A DNA stretch of 64,000 bases from Sphingobacterium rhinopitheci (GCF_022627575.1 NZ_JADEYQ010000008.1:62001-126000); one strand, 5' to 3'; shown: positions 45,509 to 55,891, counted from the first letter of the stretch. Made by a program: numbers and translations. Notes: a model not told the origin generated them from the letters alone.

Positions 45509-46597
45509 CTATTTTTTAGTATCTACGAGTTTGATATAATCACCATATCCTTTAGCTTTCATTTCTTCCAAAGGGATAAATTTCAATGAAGCACTATTTA
45601 TACAGTATCTCAATCCTCCTTTGTCAGCAGGTCCATCATTGAAAACATGGCCTAGATGTGCATCACCAGTTTTGCTACGTACTTCTGTTCTTCTCATACC
45701 AAGTGTATTGTCCGAAATCTCATCTACCAATTTGTCACTGATAGGTTTAGAGAAACTAGGCCATCCACAACCAGAGTCAAACTTGTCGGATGACACGAAC
45801 AATGGTTCTCCTGTTGTAATATCTACATATATACCTGCTCTAAATTCATCATCATAGGCATTTGCAAAAGGACGTTCAGTAGCTGCATTTTGTGTTACTT
45901 CATATTGCAATGGCGTAAGCATTTTTTTTAATGTTTCTTTATCTGCTTTCTTGTAAACAGGAGCAGGTTTTTCAGGATTTGCTTCACGTGCCATTTTAAA
46001 TAATCCAGGTTCTATATGACAGTATCCACCAGGGTTTTTATCTAAATAATCTTGGTGATACTCTTCTGCAGTATAGAAGTTTTTGATCGGCTCTACCTCA
46101 ATTACAATTTTTGAACTATATCCAATAGCCAGTTCTGCAATTTTTTGTTCTATCAATTCTTTCTGTGCATCATTGGTATAATATATACCTGTACGGTATT
46201 GAGTACCTCTATCATTGCCCTGTTTATTGAGACTCGTAGGATCTATAGTTTTGAAGTATAAATCTATTAAAAGACCTAATTCTACCACATTTGGATCATA
46301 TATAACTTTTACTGTTTCCGCAAAACCTGTTGCACCAGTTGTGACTTGATGATAGGTAGGATCAGCTATATTGCCATTGGCATAACCTACTGCTGTAGAG
46401 TCGACGCCTCTTACTTGTTGAAAGAAGTATTCTGTTCCCCAAAAACATCCTCCAGCAAAATAAATTGTATTATCATTTCCGTTGTTCATCGTTATATCCT
46501 CCATTTTTGTTTTTTCTTTGCTATTATTTTTAGTGCCGCAGTTTGCGAATAGTATACCTTGTACCACTATCACTGCTAATATTACTATCTTCTTCAT
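45509..46597 (-). CDS. msrAB: Bifunctional peptide-methionine (S)/(R)-sulfoxide reductase, lipoprotein
   Basis: MsrA and MsrB reduce the S and R forms of methionine sulfoxide. The signal peptide ends in FANC (C20), so the enzyme is predicted to be lipid-anchored outside the cytoplasm. The MsrA catalytic site is GGCFWG (C51), and [14 protein letters not shown] marks the end of the MsrA domain. The MsrB domain has [12 protein letters not shown] and the catalytic [11 protein letters not shown] (C332). The start at 46597 is preferred to the upstream ATG (46636) because it opens the signal peptide. It sits 4 bases after the DUF417 gene and is the last gene of a sigma-factor operon. Confidence 0.96.
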   Translation of the reverse strand: MKKIVILAVIVVQGILFANCGTKNNSKEKTKMEDITMNNGNDNTIYFAGGCFWGTEYFFQQVRGVDSTAVGYANGNIADPTYHQVTTGATGFAETVKVIYDPNVVELGLLIDLYFKTIDPTSLNKQGNDRGTQYRTGIYYTNDAQKELIEQKIAELAIGYSSKIVIEVEPIKNFYTAEEYHQDYLDKNPGGYCHIEPGLFKMAREANPEKPAPVYKKADKETLKKMLTPLQYEVTQNAATERPFANAYDDEFRAGIYVDITTGEPLFVSSDKFDSGCGWPSFSKPISDKLVDEISDNTLGMRRTEVRSKTGDAHLGHVFNDGPADKGGLRYCINSASLKFIPLEEMKAKGYGDYIKLVDTKK

Positions 46598-46601
46598 ACT
46601 A

Positions 46602-47030
46602 TTAACTGTTTGAATATTGAAAAAATGTAACCCCAAATCCTAAATACATGATATCTTTCAACATAAAGAAATTTGTAATAGGCACGCCATCCACATGTTT
46701 CCATGTTCCTGGAGTGGTAAATAAATAGCTTATGGTCATCAGAAACATTACTATCACTGCTAAAGATGCTATTTTAGCTATTATTTTATACTTCAATCCT
46801 ACGAGAATTAAGATCGCGGTTGTGATTTCAAAAATACCTATAAAATTAGAAACTACCTGTGTACTCATGATATTATACATCCAATAGGTTAGCGGATGAT
46901 TACTTACCAATGGCTGTATTGCTGCAGCTTCTGTAGGCGTAAATTTGTAGTATCCTACCCATAAAAGGATTAATACGGTACCTGTTAATGAAATATAAAA
47001 GCCTAAATTCTGTTTGTTGTTCATAGTCAT
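46602..47030 (-). CDS. DUF417/RclC-like inner-membrane protein
   Basis: This 142-residue protein has four membrane helices. The family pattern is visible: [20 protein letters not shown] and [10 protein letters not shown], followed by the [17 protein letters not shown] helix and LFTTPGT. This is the DUF417 family, whose E. coli member RclC belongs to the reactive-chlorine resistance locus. Lying between a zinc anti-sigma gene and msrAB, it probably serves in the response to oxidants such as hypochlorous acid. The molecular activity is unknown. Confidence 0.85.
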   Translation of the reverse strand: MTMNNKQNLGFYISLTGTVLILLWVGYYKFTPTEAAAIQPLVSNHPLTYWMYNIMSTQVVSNFIGIFEITTAILILVGLKYKIIAKIASLAVIVMFLMTISYLFTTPGTWKHVDGVPITNFFMLKDIMYLGFGVTFFQYSNS

Positions 47031-47133
47031 AATATTTAGTATTTACTTTCTTCTATAGTCGTCGTCTTCTTGCTATCCTGACAAAAAATAATTTTATTAT
47101 CCGCTATTTATTTTATACATCAGTTTTATTCTT

Positions 47134-47406
47134 TTACTTATTAGCAGATAGGCTGCGGTTTATTTTCTCTTTTAATCGTTCTATTGTTGCCTGATTATCT
47201 ATCGCCTCATCGTGTATTTTATCTTCAAAGTATTTGTTTATAACGTAACTCTTTTGTTTATATATTCTACATATGCTGCATATGGTCAAGTGAAGACTTA
47301 GACGTATATTTTGGAATACGCTTATCTGATTAGCTCCTTTCAATTCGAGGAGTAATGTAGCTTCTTGACACGATAATAATAGTTTATGTATAATTCGTTT
47401 TATCAT
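47134..47406 (-). CDS. Zinc-binding anti-sigma factor (ZAS/zf-HC2 type), soluble
   Basis: This 90-residue cytoplasmic protein has C13, H39, C43 and C46 (LHLTICSICRIYK). These reproduce the HxxxCxxC zinc site with an upstream cysteine 26 residues before the histidine. There is no membrane helix. The spacing is the same as that of the zinc ligands of the redox-sensing anti-sigma factor RsrA as I recall it (C11, H37, C41, C44). It follows the ECF sigma gene by 14 bases, the usual pairing, and should release the sigma factor when its cysteines are oxidised; that last step is inference. Confidence 0.85.
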   Translation of the reverse strand: MIKRIIHKLLLSCQEATLLLELKGANQISVFQNIRLSLHLTICSICRIYKQKSYVINKYFEDKIHDEAIDNQATIERLKEKINRSLSANK

Positions 47407-47420
47407 AATCTGCTTTCCTA

Positions 47421-47966
47421 CTATTTGTTAAACCAATTTTGTTCTAAGCATTCTTTCAATTGTAAACGCCCACGTTGGAGTATTTTCCATATATTGGTCG
47501 TTGATAATCCTAATTCCTGACTAAGTAGATCAGTTTTTTTATTATCTAAGTAATACATCTTGAATGGAATACTCCATTTGGCTGGTAATCTGTCTATGCA
47601 ATGGTCAAATATTCTTTTAAAATCTAGATCATCAAATAAAGATTTTTCGTCATCACGCCATTCTTTAAGCGCATGGTCTTGCTTCCAAGTGCCATCTTCA
47701 TCAAAAAAATGTGATAAGCTAATGGAGGTTCCTTGTTTGTACTTTTTGCGGTAGTAGTCAGCTACTTTATTTTTTAGAATTCCCATTAGCCATGTTTTTG
47801 TATTGGATCGCCCTTGATAATTATCAAATCCTTGATAAGCACTCAAGAATACGTCTTGTACGATATCCTCCGCCTCATCACTATCTTGGAGTAGATAATT
47901 TGCTCTATTGTATAGAATGGCTGTGTATTGGTTTACTATATCCTTAAAGATCTCGTCTTTTTTCAT
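47421..47966 (-). CDS. ECF-type RNA polymerase sigma factor
   Basis: This 181-residue group 4 sigma factor has region 2 at ~10-75 (ANYLLQDSDEAEDIVQDVFL for -10 recognition, then NTKTWLMGILKNKVADYYRK) and region 4 at ~125-175 (LPAKWSIPFKMYYLDNKKTD, then LSTTNIWKILQRGRLQLKECL). It probably drives its own operon with the adjacent anti-sigma, DUF417 and MsrAB genes. It likely responds to oxidants. Confidence 0.94.
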   Translation of the reverse strand: MKKDEIFKDIVNQYTAILYNRANYLLQDSDEAEDIVQDVFLSAYQGFDNYQGRSNTKTWLMGILKNKVADYYRKKYKQGTSISLSHFFDEDGTWKQDHALKEWRDDEKSLFDDLDFKRIFDHCIDRLPAKWSIPFKMYYLDNKKTDLLSQELGLSTTNIWKILQRGRLQLKECLEQNWFNK

Positions 47967-48051
47967 TGAAAAGTAGTAGGTGCTAAATTCTATTTAATAC
48001 TTTGTAAGCTCTTGTAGTATTGGGTGCAGATGCCTATGGTATAAGAACAAA

Positions 48052-48082
48052 AAAAGTCCAGTTATGTTTATAACTGGACTTT
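48052..48082 (-). terminator. Intrinsic terminator of the M28 peptidase gene
   Basis: A perfect 12-13-bp stem (48053-48065 with 48070-48082) is followed on the minus strand by a T-run (A-tract at 48049-48055). It lies 36 bases past the stop of the M28 peptidase. Confidence 0.8.
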
Positions 48083-48117
48083 ACTATTTTTATTTAATCA
48101 ATATTACTAAATTGTAA

Positions 48118-49707
48118 CTATCTACCTGAACCTTTAGCATCCTCAAGTGATAAGTCTACTTTTGGTTTATTAGGTCTATTTGCTAGTTCCCAAATGGTAT
48201 TGAATATTAGTTTTTCTCTTTTCACCATCATCGGGAAGTCTATTTTGTCTACAGTATCTTCTGGTGTATGGTAGTGAGGGTGTAAGCCCGAGAAGAAGAA
48301 TAATGAAGGAATACCTTTTTTAGCAAAGTTATAATGATCAGAGCGGTAGTATAATCGCATAGGCTCATTGGGATCATTGTAGTCGTAATCCAATTTTGTC
48401 TTGATATCTTTATTCGCTTTCTCAACGATAGGCTTCAGATCTGTACTTAATTTGTTCACGCCAATCACATGTATATAATTGTGATCACCATTCAAATGTT
48501 TGTCGTCGATACGACCTATCATATCGATATTGATACAAGCGACTGTATTTGCTAAAGGTAAGATAGGGTGTTCCACATAATAGTCCGAACCTAACAATCC
48601 TTTTTCTTCAGCGGCAAGACCTATGAAAAGAATACTTCTTTTCGGTCCTTTACCTTCTTTTTTAGCTTGCGAAAATGCTCTAGCTAGCTCTATTACCGCT
48701 ACGGTTCCTGACCCATTATCATCAGCACCAGGGAAGAATGTACCATCTGGGAGGATACCATCATGATCATAGTGACCAGATACAACGACTACTTCATCTT
48801 TCTTAGTACTTCCTTCTAATAATCCTAAAACATTAGGCACTTCAATTTTCTCTTCTTTTAATCCCATCTGTGCATCGAATGCCAAAGGAATAGTTTGTGA
48901 AGCTTGTATTTTAGTTGCTGCTTGTGCTTTATAAGTACTTACTGATGTGTTTAAAGAAGCAAGGATAGTGTTTGCTACTTCTTCTGTAATATTTACTACA
49001 GGAGCGCTTTGCTCTTTAGCACTTGTAGTTGTACCATTATCGATTTTGAACCTACTACCTGTTAGTCGACCTTTAGCACGCGTAATTAATTCTGCTACTT
49101 GGCTACTTGTTGACAAGATAACTTTAGGTTGTAGTTTAATTAACTCTTGAATACGCTGAAATCTATTGGTAGTCCACGTTGATTTGGTTGCAGTACCCGA
49201 TATCAATGAGTTACCATTACTATCTGTAGGCTCACCATCATTGATGATAAGAACAACCTTACCTTTGATATCGATTCCTTTGAGCTCATTGTATTTATCA
49301 TCTTGAATACCATAACCTACAAAGAGGATATCATTGGCCTTAAAATTTTGAAATTGATTATCCCCTTGTACATAGAAATCTTTTCCATAGACATACTGTT
49401 GTGTACCTATCGCAAAATTAGCTACATCATAGCCTGTTTTCAACAATTTTACTTGTTGAAAATAACTATTGCCATCAACTACAGGTTTTAAGCCGTATGT
49501 CTTAAATTGTTCAGCAATATAGTTTGCTGCTTTAAGGCCTCCTTCTTGACCGGTACCTCTACCCGCGTATTCTCTACTCGCTAGTATCGTCAAATGTTTT
49601 TCTGACGATTCTTCAGTGATTAAATTAGAATATTTTGATGGTACTTGTGCAAATGAGCAACTATAGGCAATGGGTAATAATAATAGAATTGAAAATAATT
49701 TCTTCAT
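48118..49707 (-). CDS. Secreted M28-family metallopeptidase
   Basis: The N-terminal signal peptide (KKLFSILLLLPIAYSCSFAQ) is cleaved near AQ. A PA-type insert domain occupies ~100-270. The di-zinc peptidase domain contains VVVSGHYDHDG, PGADDNGSGTVAVIELARAF and LAAEEKGLLGSDYYVEHP, then the final histidine region LHPHYHTPEDTVD. It should act as an aminopeptidase on periplasmic or external peptides. Start 49707 is chosen because the signal peptide begins there; the longer frame (49743) overlaps rpiB. Confidence 0.93.
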   Translation of the reverse strand: MKKLFSILLLLPIAYSCSFAQVPSKYSNLITEESSEKHLTILASREYAGRGTGQEGGLKAANYIAEQFKTYGLKPVVDGNSYFQQVKLLKTGYDVANFAIGTQQYVYGKDFYVQGDNQFQNFKANDILFVGYGIQDDKYNELKGIDIKGKVVLIINDGEPTDSNGNSLISGTATKSTWTTNRFQRIQELIKLQPKVILSTSSQVAELITRAKGRLTGSRFKIDNGTTTSAKEQSAPVVNITEEVANTILASLNTSVSTYKAQAATKIQASQTIPLAFDAQMGLKEEKIEVPNVLGLLEGSTKKDEVVVVSGHYDHDGILPDGTFFPGADDNGSGTVAVIELARAFSQAKKEGKGPKRSILFIGLAAEEKGLLGSDYYVEHPILPLANTVACINIDMIGRIDDKHLNGDHNYIHVIGVNKLSTDLKPIVEKANKDIKTKLDYDYNDPNEPMRLYYRSDHYNFAKKGIPSLFFFSGLHPHYHTPEDTVDKIDFPMMVKREKLIFNTIWELANRPNKPKVDLSLEDAKGSGR

Positions 49708-49729
49708 GAGATGTAAATAATAGTTTTGA

Positions 49730-50161
49730 TTAGTTACAAGCAATTTTGTTTACTCTATTAGCATGTCTACCACCTTCGAATTCAGTAGATATGAAAGTAG
49801 CAGCAATTTTTTTAGCCAAATCTAAATCTATAAATCTTGCAGGTATACAAATGATATTGGCATCATTATGTTGACGTGCTAAAGCTGCAATTTCTTCCAA
49901 CCATGCGATAGCAGCTCTGATACCTTGATGTTTATTTGCTGTGATAGCTACACCATTTGCTGAGCCACAAATTAAAATACCTAATGTATTTTCACCATTT
50001 TCAACAGATGAAGCAACAGGGTGAGCAAAATCAGGATAATCTACAGAGTCTGTATTTGCAGGACCAAAATCTTGTAATTCATGACCTAATGTTTCAATGA
50101 AAGTGATTAATTCTGCTTTGTAATCTACTCCAGCATGATCACTTCCGATAGCGATTTTCAT
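49730..50161 (-). CDS. rpiB: Ribose-5-phosphate isomerase B
   Basis: RpiB interconverts ribulose-5-P and ribose-5-P. It shows the N-terminal IGSDHAGVDYKAELI, the phosphate/active-site region LGILICGSANGVAITANKHQ (with the catalytic cysteine of the RpiB type), and AAIAWLEEIAALARQHNDAN. Length (143) is normal for the RpiB/LacA/LacB family. Confidence 0.96.
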   Translation of the reverse strand: MKIAIGSDHAGVDYKAELITFIETLGHELQDFGPANTDSVDYPDFAHPVASSVENGENTLGILICGSANGVAITANKHQGIRAAIAWLEEIAALARQHNDANIICIPARFIDLDLAKKIAATFISTEFEGGRHANRVNKIACN

Positions 50162-50171
50162 AATATTTATT

Positions 50172-51038
50172 CTATTTATTGTAAAATTCTTTTTCTTTAA
50201 TATCTTTCTTTTTTTTCACATTTGCAGATACCATAATACTTATCTCATATAAAATAAACATTGGTGCTGCTACTGTTAACATCGTAATTATATCTGCTGA
50301 TGGAGTAATTACTGCGGCTAATATCAAAATTATTACAGCAGCATATGAACGACTTGCTTTAAGGAATGCAGGTGTCATTAATCCCAATTTCGATAGAATA
50401 AAAATCAAAATTGGTAATAAAAATACAATACCACAGCCTATTGTTAATGTCGCTATTGTTGATAGATAATTGTCAATTGTAATTTGATTTACAATCTCTA
50501 TGTTAAGGGATACATTTGCTAAGAAGTTAATAGATAATGGTACCACAATATAGTAACCAAATAGTGCACCTAAAGCAAATAATAATGTAGCGTAAAAAAC
50601 AAAGCCTCGGGCAGATTTGCGCTCTATCTCAGATAATGCAGGTTTAATAAATAACCATATCTCAAACAGAAGGTAGGGGAAGCCCATCGCTAATGCTAAT
50701 AATAGGCAAGAATTTATCTGTAACATAAATTGTCCTGTTAACTCTGTACTGATTAAGTTAAATGGAATTTTTGTTACACAAAAATCATTTATATTAAGTA
50801 TTTCACCAGCTTTGCACATCATGCGATAGGTCCAAAAGTCTAAATTCTTTGGTCCCATTATAATGACATCAAATACAAAATCATAAAATGAAAATGCTAA
50901 TATGGCGAACACAATAATAGCGAGCACTGAACGGATAATATGCCACCTAAGAATTTCTAGATGTTCAAAGAATGACATTTCTGCCTCTAAGCTTTTCCCT
51001 TTATCTTTTATTGCTTTAATTAGTTTTTGACTAGACAT
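50172..51038 (-). CDS. tatC: Sec-independent protein translocase subunit TatC
   Basis: TatC is the twin-arginine signal receptor of the Tat pathway. The N-terminus MSFFEHLEILRWHIIRSVLA is the family hallmark (EHLxELR). The loop PYLLFEIWLFIKPALSEIER and FVFYATLLFALGALFGYYIV follow, with six membrane helices in all. Length (288) includes a longer N-terminal cytoplasmic lead and a charged tail. No tatA/B gene is next to it. A probable Tat substrate lies at 33945-34928. Confidence 0.95.
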   Translation of the reverse strand: MSSQKLIKAIKDKGKSLEAEMSFFEHLEILRWHIIRSVLAIIVFAILAFSFYDFVFDVIIMGPKNLDFWTYRMMCKAGEILNINDFCVTKIPFNLISTELTGQFMLQINSCLLLALAMGFPYLLFEIWLFIKPALSEIERKSARGFVFYATLLFALGALFGYYIVVPLSINFLANVSLNIEIVNQITIDNYLSTIATLTIGCGIVFLLPILIFILSKLGLMTPAFLKASRSYAAVIILILAAVITPSADIITMLTVAAPMFILYEISIMVSANVKKKKDIKEKEFYNK

Positions 51039-51061
51039 ATAATTATAAGGATATAGTAAAC

Positions 51062-51097
51062 AAAAATACCATTCTTATAGATAAGAATGGTATTTTT
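51062..51097 (-). terminator. Intrinsic terminator of the accC operon
   Basis: A perfect 17-base inverted repeat (51062-51078 with 51081-51097) with a tight loop and A/T tracts at both ends lies 22 bases past the accC stop. Confidence 0.85.
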
Positions 51098-51118
51098 TAT
51101 ACAATGTAAACAAAAATT

Positions 51119-52477
51119 TTACGCTTCCTCTCCTGGATATTCCGAAAGGTCAAAAGTTTCCATAAATTTTGTTGTAAAATTACCTGCTCTAAAGTTTGGA
51201 TCACGCATTAAACGTATGTGTAAAGGTATAGTTGTTTTTACACCTTCAATCACAAATTCACTTAAAGCACGGTCCATCGTATTGATAGCTTCTTCACGAG
51301 TTTGAGCTGTACAAATTAATTTCGCTATCATAGAGTCATAATTTGAAGGAATTGTATATCCCGCATATACGTGTGTATCTACACGTACACCATGGCCTCC
51401 TGGAGAATGGAAATTCGTGATTTTTCCTGGTGAAGGACGGAAGTTATTGAACGGATCCTCTGCATTGATACGACATTCGATGGCGTGCATCGTAGGTTCG
51501 TAGCTTTTGCCTGATATAGGAATTCCTGCAGCAACTTTAATCTGTTCTTTAATTAAATCAAAATTAATTACTTCTTCTGTAACAGGGTGCTCCACTTGGA
51601 TACGTGTATTCATCTCCATGAAGTAGAAATTACGATGCTTGTCAACTAAAAATTCAATTGTTCCAGCTCCTTCATAATTTACTGCTGAAGCTCCTTTGAT
51701 AGCAGCCTCACCCATTTTGGCACGCAATTCAGGCGTGATAAATGGTGATGGAGCTTCTTCAATAAGCTTTTGATGACGACGTTGGATTGAACAATCACGC
51801 TCAGATAAGTGACATACCTTTCCATATTGATCACCTATTACTTGGATTTCAATGTGACGAGGTTCTTCGACATATTTCTCTAAGTAGATACCATCGTTCC
51901 CAAAGGCTGCAGCAGATTCTTGACGTGCTGAATCCCAATTTGACTCGAATTCTTCATCTTTCCAGATAATACGCATTCCTCTACCACCACCGCCGGCAGT
52001 AGCTTTAATAATTACCGGATAACCGATTTCTTTAGCTAAAGCAATACCAGTTTTTACATCAGGTATTAACCCTTGTGATCCTGGAACAGTAGGTACACCG
52101 GCTTTTTTCATCGTTTCCTTAGCAGAAGCTTTATCACCCATTCTTTCAATCTGATCTGCTGTAGCACCAATAAATTTGATGCCATATTCTGCACATATTG
52201 CCGAAAATTTAGCGTTTTCTGATAAAAAGCCATATCCTGGGTGTATGGCATCAGCATTTGTTAATTCTGCTGCCGCAATTATATTAGGGATATTTAAATA
52301 AGAATCTTTACTTGCTGGAGGACCTATGCAAACAGCTTCGTCTGCAAAACGTACATGCAAACTATCTCTATCTGCAGTAGAGTAAACTGCTACACTCTTA
52401 ATGCCCATCTCGCGACAGGTGCGGATGATACGTAGAGCGATCTCTCCTCTATTAGCTATTAATATTTTTTTGAACAT
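51119..52477 (-). CDS. accC: Biotin carboxylase AccC
   Basis: AccC is the ATP-grasp biotin carboxylase of acetyl-CoA carboxylase. It has [20 protein letters not shown] at the start, then [31 protein letters not shown], the catalytic [16 protein letters not shown] and ECRINAEDP. Start 52477 gives the canonical [11 protein letters not shown]; a longer in-frame ATG at 52507 has no family support. Length is 452. It follows accB with an 84-base gap containing a small hairpin. Confidence 0.97.
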   Translation of the reverse strand: MFKKILIANRGEIALRIIRTCREMGIKSVAVYSTADRDSLHVRFADEAVCIGPPASKDSYLNIPNIIAAAELTNADAIHPGYGFLSENAKFSAICAEYGIKFIGATADQIERMGDKASAKETMKKAGVPTVPGSQGLIPDVKTGIALAKEIGYPVIIKATAGGGGRGMRIIWKDEEFESNWDSARQESAAAFGNDGIYLEKYVEEPRHIEIQVIGDQYGKVCHLSERDCSIQRRHQKLIEEAPSPFITPELRAKMGEAAIKGASAVNYEGAGTIEFLVDKHRNFYFMEMNTRIQVEHPVTEEVINFDLIKEQIKVAAGIPISGKSYEPTMHAIECRINAEDPFNNFRPSPGKITNFHSPGGHGVRVDTHVYAGYTIPSNYDSMIAKLICTAQTREEAINTMDRALSEFVIEGVKTTIPLHIRLMRDPNFRAGNFTTKFMETFDLSEYPGEEA

Positions 52478-52537
52478 AATGAATGACTTGATTAACCTAT
52501 TGTGCAATTGTAATAAACTGCTGTTTATAAACTCAAA

Positions 52538-52556
52538 TAGCTGCCTTAGGCAGCTA
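52538..52556. other. Small hairpin between accB and accC
   Basis: Perfect 8-bp arms (TAGCTGCC/GGCAGCTA) enclose TTA, 5 bases past the accB stop on the minus strand. There is no U-run, so it may stabilise or process the accB message rather than end transcription. Confidence 0.5.
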
Positions 52557-52560
52557 GAGA

Positions 52561-53028
52561 TTATCTTGGATCAACTAAGAATAATGGTTGATCGTACTCA
52601 ACAGGTTGAGCGTCGTTCACTAACATTTTAACGATTTTACCTGATACTTCAGATTCGATTTCGTTAAATAATTTCATTGCCTCAACGATACAAATTACTT
52701 TACCTGGTGTTACATCGTCACCAACATTTACGAAAGATGCTTTATCTGGACCTGGTGAACGGTAGAATGTACCGATCATTGGTGATTTGATTGTAATCAA
52801 ATGTGACTCATCATTTTCTACAGCAACTGGTGCAGCTGGTGTTGACGCTGCTGGCGCAGCAACAGGAGCAGCGATAGGTGCTACAGCAGGAATAGCAGCT
52901 GTAACATATGTAGGCTCTTGTGTTTTTATTGTTATTTTAAAATCTTTTTCTTCAATTGAGACTTCATTCACACCTGATTTAGAAACAAACTTAATCAAGT
53001 CTTGAATTTGTTTAATGTCCATACTCAT
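52561..53028 (-). CDS. accB: Biotin carboxyl carrier protein AccB
   Basis: AccB carries the biotin of acetyl-CoA carboxylase. The N-terminal helix region ([20 protein letters not shown]) and a Pro/Ala-rich linker (~45-70) lead to the biotinyl domain, with the lysine in [11 protein letters not shown] (K119). Length (155) is typical. It lies between fabH and accC in the fatty-acid operon. The TTG/ATG choice is not an issue; ATG 53028 fits, with a second ATG two codons later. Confidence 0.96.
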   Translation of the reverse strand: MSMDIKQIQDLIKFVSKSGVNEVSIEEKDFKITIKTQEPTYVTAAIPAVAPIAAPVAAPAASTPAAPVAVENDESHLITIKSPMIGTFYRSPGPDKASFVNVGDDVTPGKVICIVEAMKLFNEIESEVSGKIVKMLVNDAQPVEYDQPLFLVDPR

Positions 53029-53096
53029 CGTAGTAGGTTTTAAAGTTTGAAAATATGTTATTATAAATCGTGGTTAATATACAAAAATTGAACGTA

Positions 53097-54086
53097 TTAG
53101 TAAGCCCATTTTAAGTATACAGAACCCCAAGTAAATCCGCCACCAAAAGCTGCTAATATTAAATTATCGCCTTTTTTAAGTTGATTTTCCCACTCCCACA
53201 AACACATCGGAATTGTGGCACTTGTTGTGTTACCATATTTATGGATATTTACCATTACCTTTTCTTCAGGTACACCAGCTCTTTCTGCTGTAGCATCAAT
53301 AATTCGCTTGTTCGCTTGATGAGGAACCAACCATGTAACGTCTTCTGATGTCAAATTATTGCGCTCCATTACTTCTGCAGCAACATTTGCCATATTCGTA
53401 ACCGCAAATTTGAAAACCGTGCGTCCTTCTTGGTATGCATAGTGTAGACCCGCATCAACACTCTCGTGTGAAGCCGGATGCAAGGATCCTCCTCCTTGAA
53501 TATTCAAAAATTGACCACCACTACCATCTGTTTTTAAGATGGAATCTTGTAGACCGTTTCCTTCCGTATTAGGCTCTAGTAAAACTACCCCACAGCCATC
53601 ACCAAATAAAATACACGTATTTCTATCAGTGTAATTTACAACAGATGACATTTTATCAGCACCAACAACTAAGACTTTCTTATGCTTACCGGATTCGATA
53701 AACTGAGCGCCTGTTGTTAAGCCAAATAAAAAACCAGAACAAGCTGCTTGGAGATCATAGCCCCATGCATTTACTGCGCCAACTTTGTGCGCTAATATAT
53801 TAGCGGTAGCTGGAAATAACATGTCTGGTGTACTTGTGCAAAAAATAATTAGTTCAATTTCTTCAGCAGAAATGCCTCTCTTTTCTAATAAGCCTTTTAC
53901 AGCAGGAACAGCTAAATCTGAAGTCGCTAATCCCTCGCCTTTTAATATACGGCGCTCTTTAATACCGGTACGAGAAACAATCCATTCATCATTAGTGTCA
54001 ACCATTGTTTCCAGTTCTTTATTCGTAAGAATATAATCTGGAACATAACCGTTTACCGCTGTTATTGCAGCATGAATTTTAGACAT
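53097..54086 (-). CDS. fabH: Beta-ketoacyl-ACP synthase III FabH
   Basis: FabH condenses acetyl-CoA (or a branched primer) with malonyl-ACP to start fatty acid synthesis. The catalytic Cys is C116 in [12 protein letters not shown], His in [12 protein letters not shown], and Asn in [12 protein letters not shown]. Length (329) is typical. A branched-chain preference, common in this family in Bacteroidota, cannot be read here. It follows plsX by 8 bases. Confidence 0.96.
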   Translation of the reverse strand: MSKIHAAITAVNGYVPDYILTNKELETMVDTNDEWIVSRTGIKERRILKGEGLATSDLAVPAVKGLLEKRGISAEEIELIIFCTSTPDMLFPATANILAHKVGAVNAWGYDLQAACSGFLFGLTTGAQFIESGKHKKVLVVGADKMSSVVNYTDRNTCILFGDGCGVVLLEPNTEGNGLQDSILKTDGSGGQFLNIQGGGSLHPASHESVDAGLHYAYQEGRTVFKFAVTNMANVAAEVMERNNLTSEDVTWLVPHQANKRIIDATAERAGVPEEKVMVNIHKYGNTTSATIPMCLWEWENQLKKGDNLILAAFGGGFTWGSVYLKWAY

Positions 54087-54094
54087 ATATTGTG

Positions 54095-55033
54095 TTAGTT
54101 AAAAGCAGATTTTATTTTATCTATAAATTTAGATTCAATCATATCCTTAGATAATAGAATCATATTTTTGATAGCTTCAGGAGTGGATATACCATGACCA
54201 ATTATTACGGGAGCATTGACCCCTAAAATTGGACTTCCGCCGTAACGTTCATAATTAAATCTATCGAAGAATTCATCTTTAAATCCTTTCTTTAGGGTAA
54301 CTACATAGAATGTTTCCGCCAGTTTTAATACTACATTCCCTGTGAATCCATCACATACAAAAACATCAGCATGATCTGAAAATAAATCACGTCCCTCAGC
54401 ATTGCCAATGAAATTAATCTTTGTATTCTCTTTCAATAAAGGGTAGGTAGAGATAGTTAGTAAATTACCTTTTTCTTCCTCTTCACCGATATTAACCAAA
54501 CCTACTTTGGGATTATCTACGCCATATACATATTGCGAATATAAACTCCCTAAAATAGCAAATTGATTAAGCATCTCTGGTTTACAATCTGCATTTGCAC
54601 CGACATCCAAGAGGATACCAAAGCCACTTTTTAATTTTGGTACATTTGTTGCAATAGCTGGTCTAATTACGCCAGGAATAGTTTTTACACTAAACATAGC
54701 ACCAACAAGCATTGCTCCAGTATTACCTGCAGATGCGAAAGAATCTATTTCACCTTTTTTTAACAAGTCAAATCCTTTAGCTACACTAGAATTAGGCTTC
54801 TGCGTGATCGCTTTTGTAGGATGTTCGTTCATAGAAATATTTTCTGGAGCATGAACATAATCAAATAACGATATGTCTACACCAGCCTCTTCTATTCTTT
54901 TTTTGTTCTCTTCCTCGTCTCCGAGAAGAACGATACGCTGATCGCTTTTCAGAACTTTCTGGGCTTCAATAGCTCCAAGTATCGTAGAATTAGGAGCATA
55001 ATCGCCTCCTAAAACGTCTAAACCAATCTTCAT
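54095..55033 (-). CDS. plsX: Phosphate acyltransferase PlsX
   Basis: PlsX makes acyl-phosphate from acyl-ACP for phospholipid synthesis. Motifs: [20 protein letters not shown] at the start, [54 protein letters not shown], and [13 protein letters not shown] near the end. Length (312) is normal. It lies between rpmF and fabH, the common rpmF-plsX-fabH order. Confidence 0.96.
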   Translation of the reverse strand: MKIGLDVLGGDYAPNSTILGAIEAQKVLKSDQRIVLLGDEEENKKRIEEAGVDISLFDYVHAPENISMNEHPTKAITQKPNSSVAKGFDLLKKGEIDSFASAGNTGAMLVGAMFSVKTIPGVIRPAIATNVPKLKSGFGILLDVGANADCKPEMLNQFAILGSLYSQYVYGVDNPKVGLVNIGEEEEKGNLLTISTYPLLKENTKINFIGNAEGRDLFSDHADVFVCDGFTGNVVLKLAETFYVVTLKKGFKDEFFDRFNYERYGGSPILGVNAPVIIGHGISTPEAIKNMILLSKDMIESKFIDKIKSAFN

Positions 55034-55066
55034 CCGTTATTATTTTTCTAAGTCAATAATACGCAA

Positions 55067-55119
55067 AAAACACCCCAAATTAAAGCGAAATATAAAAAAT
55101 GTGCTATTTGGGGTGTTTT
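55067..55119 (-). terminator. Hairpin between rpmF and plsX
   Basis: Arms 55067-55080 and 55106-55119 are perfect 14-bp complements with a 25-base loop. It lies 16 bases past the rpmF stop and ends in AAAA/TTTT. It would partly end the ribosomal part of the operon before plsX. Confidence 0.65.
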
Positions 55120-55135
55120 AAATTAAAGATATTTC

Positions 55136-55327
55136 TTAGACAGTCGCTGTGTTTTCGATAATTAACTTACCGTTGTAGAATAAGTTACCATCTACTTCGT
55201 ACGCTTTGTGAGGTACGTGTACAGCTCCTGTTTCTTTACATACAGCTAAAGTAGGTCTTACTGCTTTGTAGTGTGTTCTTCTCTTGTCTCTTCTTGATTT
55301 CGAAGTCTTACGTTTTGGATGTGCCAT
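55136..55327 (-). CDS. rpmF: 50S ribosomal protein L32
   Basis: The 63-residue basic protein begins MAHPKRKTSKSRRDKRRTHY and has ALAVCKETG-like and VHVPHKAYEVDGNLFYNGK segments typical of L32. It lacks the zinc CxxC pairs of the C+ version. It follows the YceD-type gene by 14 bases, the usual yceD-rpmF pair. Confidence 0.96.
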   Translation of the reverse strand: MAHPKRKTSKSRRDKRRTHYKAVRPTLAVCKETGAVHVPHKAYEVDGNLFYNGKLIIENTATV

Positions 55328-55341
55328 CTCGTATATGTTTT

Positions 55342-55872
55342 TTAATTGTTTTTAATATTCTTTAAAGCGTCCCAACGAGGGTCAATTCTTTCTTCTTCTG
55401 TTGATGTCGATTCTTCTATGCTTATGTGTGATAACATTTCTGGATCACAACCTATGCCCGATCCCTGTTCGCTGCACTTGGCATAGATAGGGACTTGTAC
55501 ATTGATATACTCATACAGTAATGTAGCTATATCTAACTCGTAATCTGTCTTACTCAAGACGATTACTTCTTCTGTCTCCTCGTCCCATTCTTCGTTTACG
55601 AATTTTACGATAATTCGTTCCTGAAAATGTGTTGATGAATTGAAATCAGATAGACATACATCACAAGATAATTGTATATATCCATTAATGTCAAAGTTAA
55701 CAACTAACATGTTCTCTTGCTTTTGCAAAGATACTTTTGCTAGTAGATTTCCTTTTTTTACTAATGAGTGCTCAAAGCAGTCAAAGAACTTGTCATCAAT
55801 TTCAAATTCAAAATTATGCTTTCCGGCTGTTAAGCCTGAAAATGGTATTTTATATTTTTTAAGATACTTCAC
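55342..55872 (-). CDS. YceD/DUF177 family protein
   Basis: The 176-residue protein has the family pattern KYKIPFSGLTAGKHNFEFEI at the N-terminus. Centrally, INGYIQLSCDVCLSDF contains the CDVC pair, and an acidic C-terminal region ends IDPRWDALKNIKNN. DUF177 proteins are nearly always encoded with rpmF; the E. coli member is linked to 23S rRNA maturation. The DPRWDAL(K) motif supports this strongly. It is the first gene of the rpmF-plsX-fabH-accBC operon. Confidence 0.92.
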   Translation of the reverse strand: MKYLKKYKIPFSGLTAGKHNFEFEIDDKFFDCFEHSLVKKGNLLAKVSLQKQENMLVVNFDINGYIQLSCDVCLSDFNSSTHFQERIIVKFVNEEWDEETEEVIVLSKTDYELDIATLLYEYINVQVPIYAKCSEQGSGIGCDPEMLSHISIEESTSTEEERIDPRWDALKNIKNN

Positions 55873-55891
55873 AATCTTGTATTTGAGCCTG

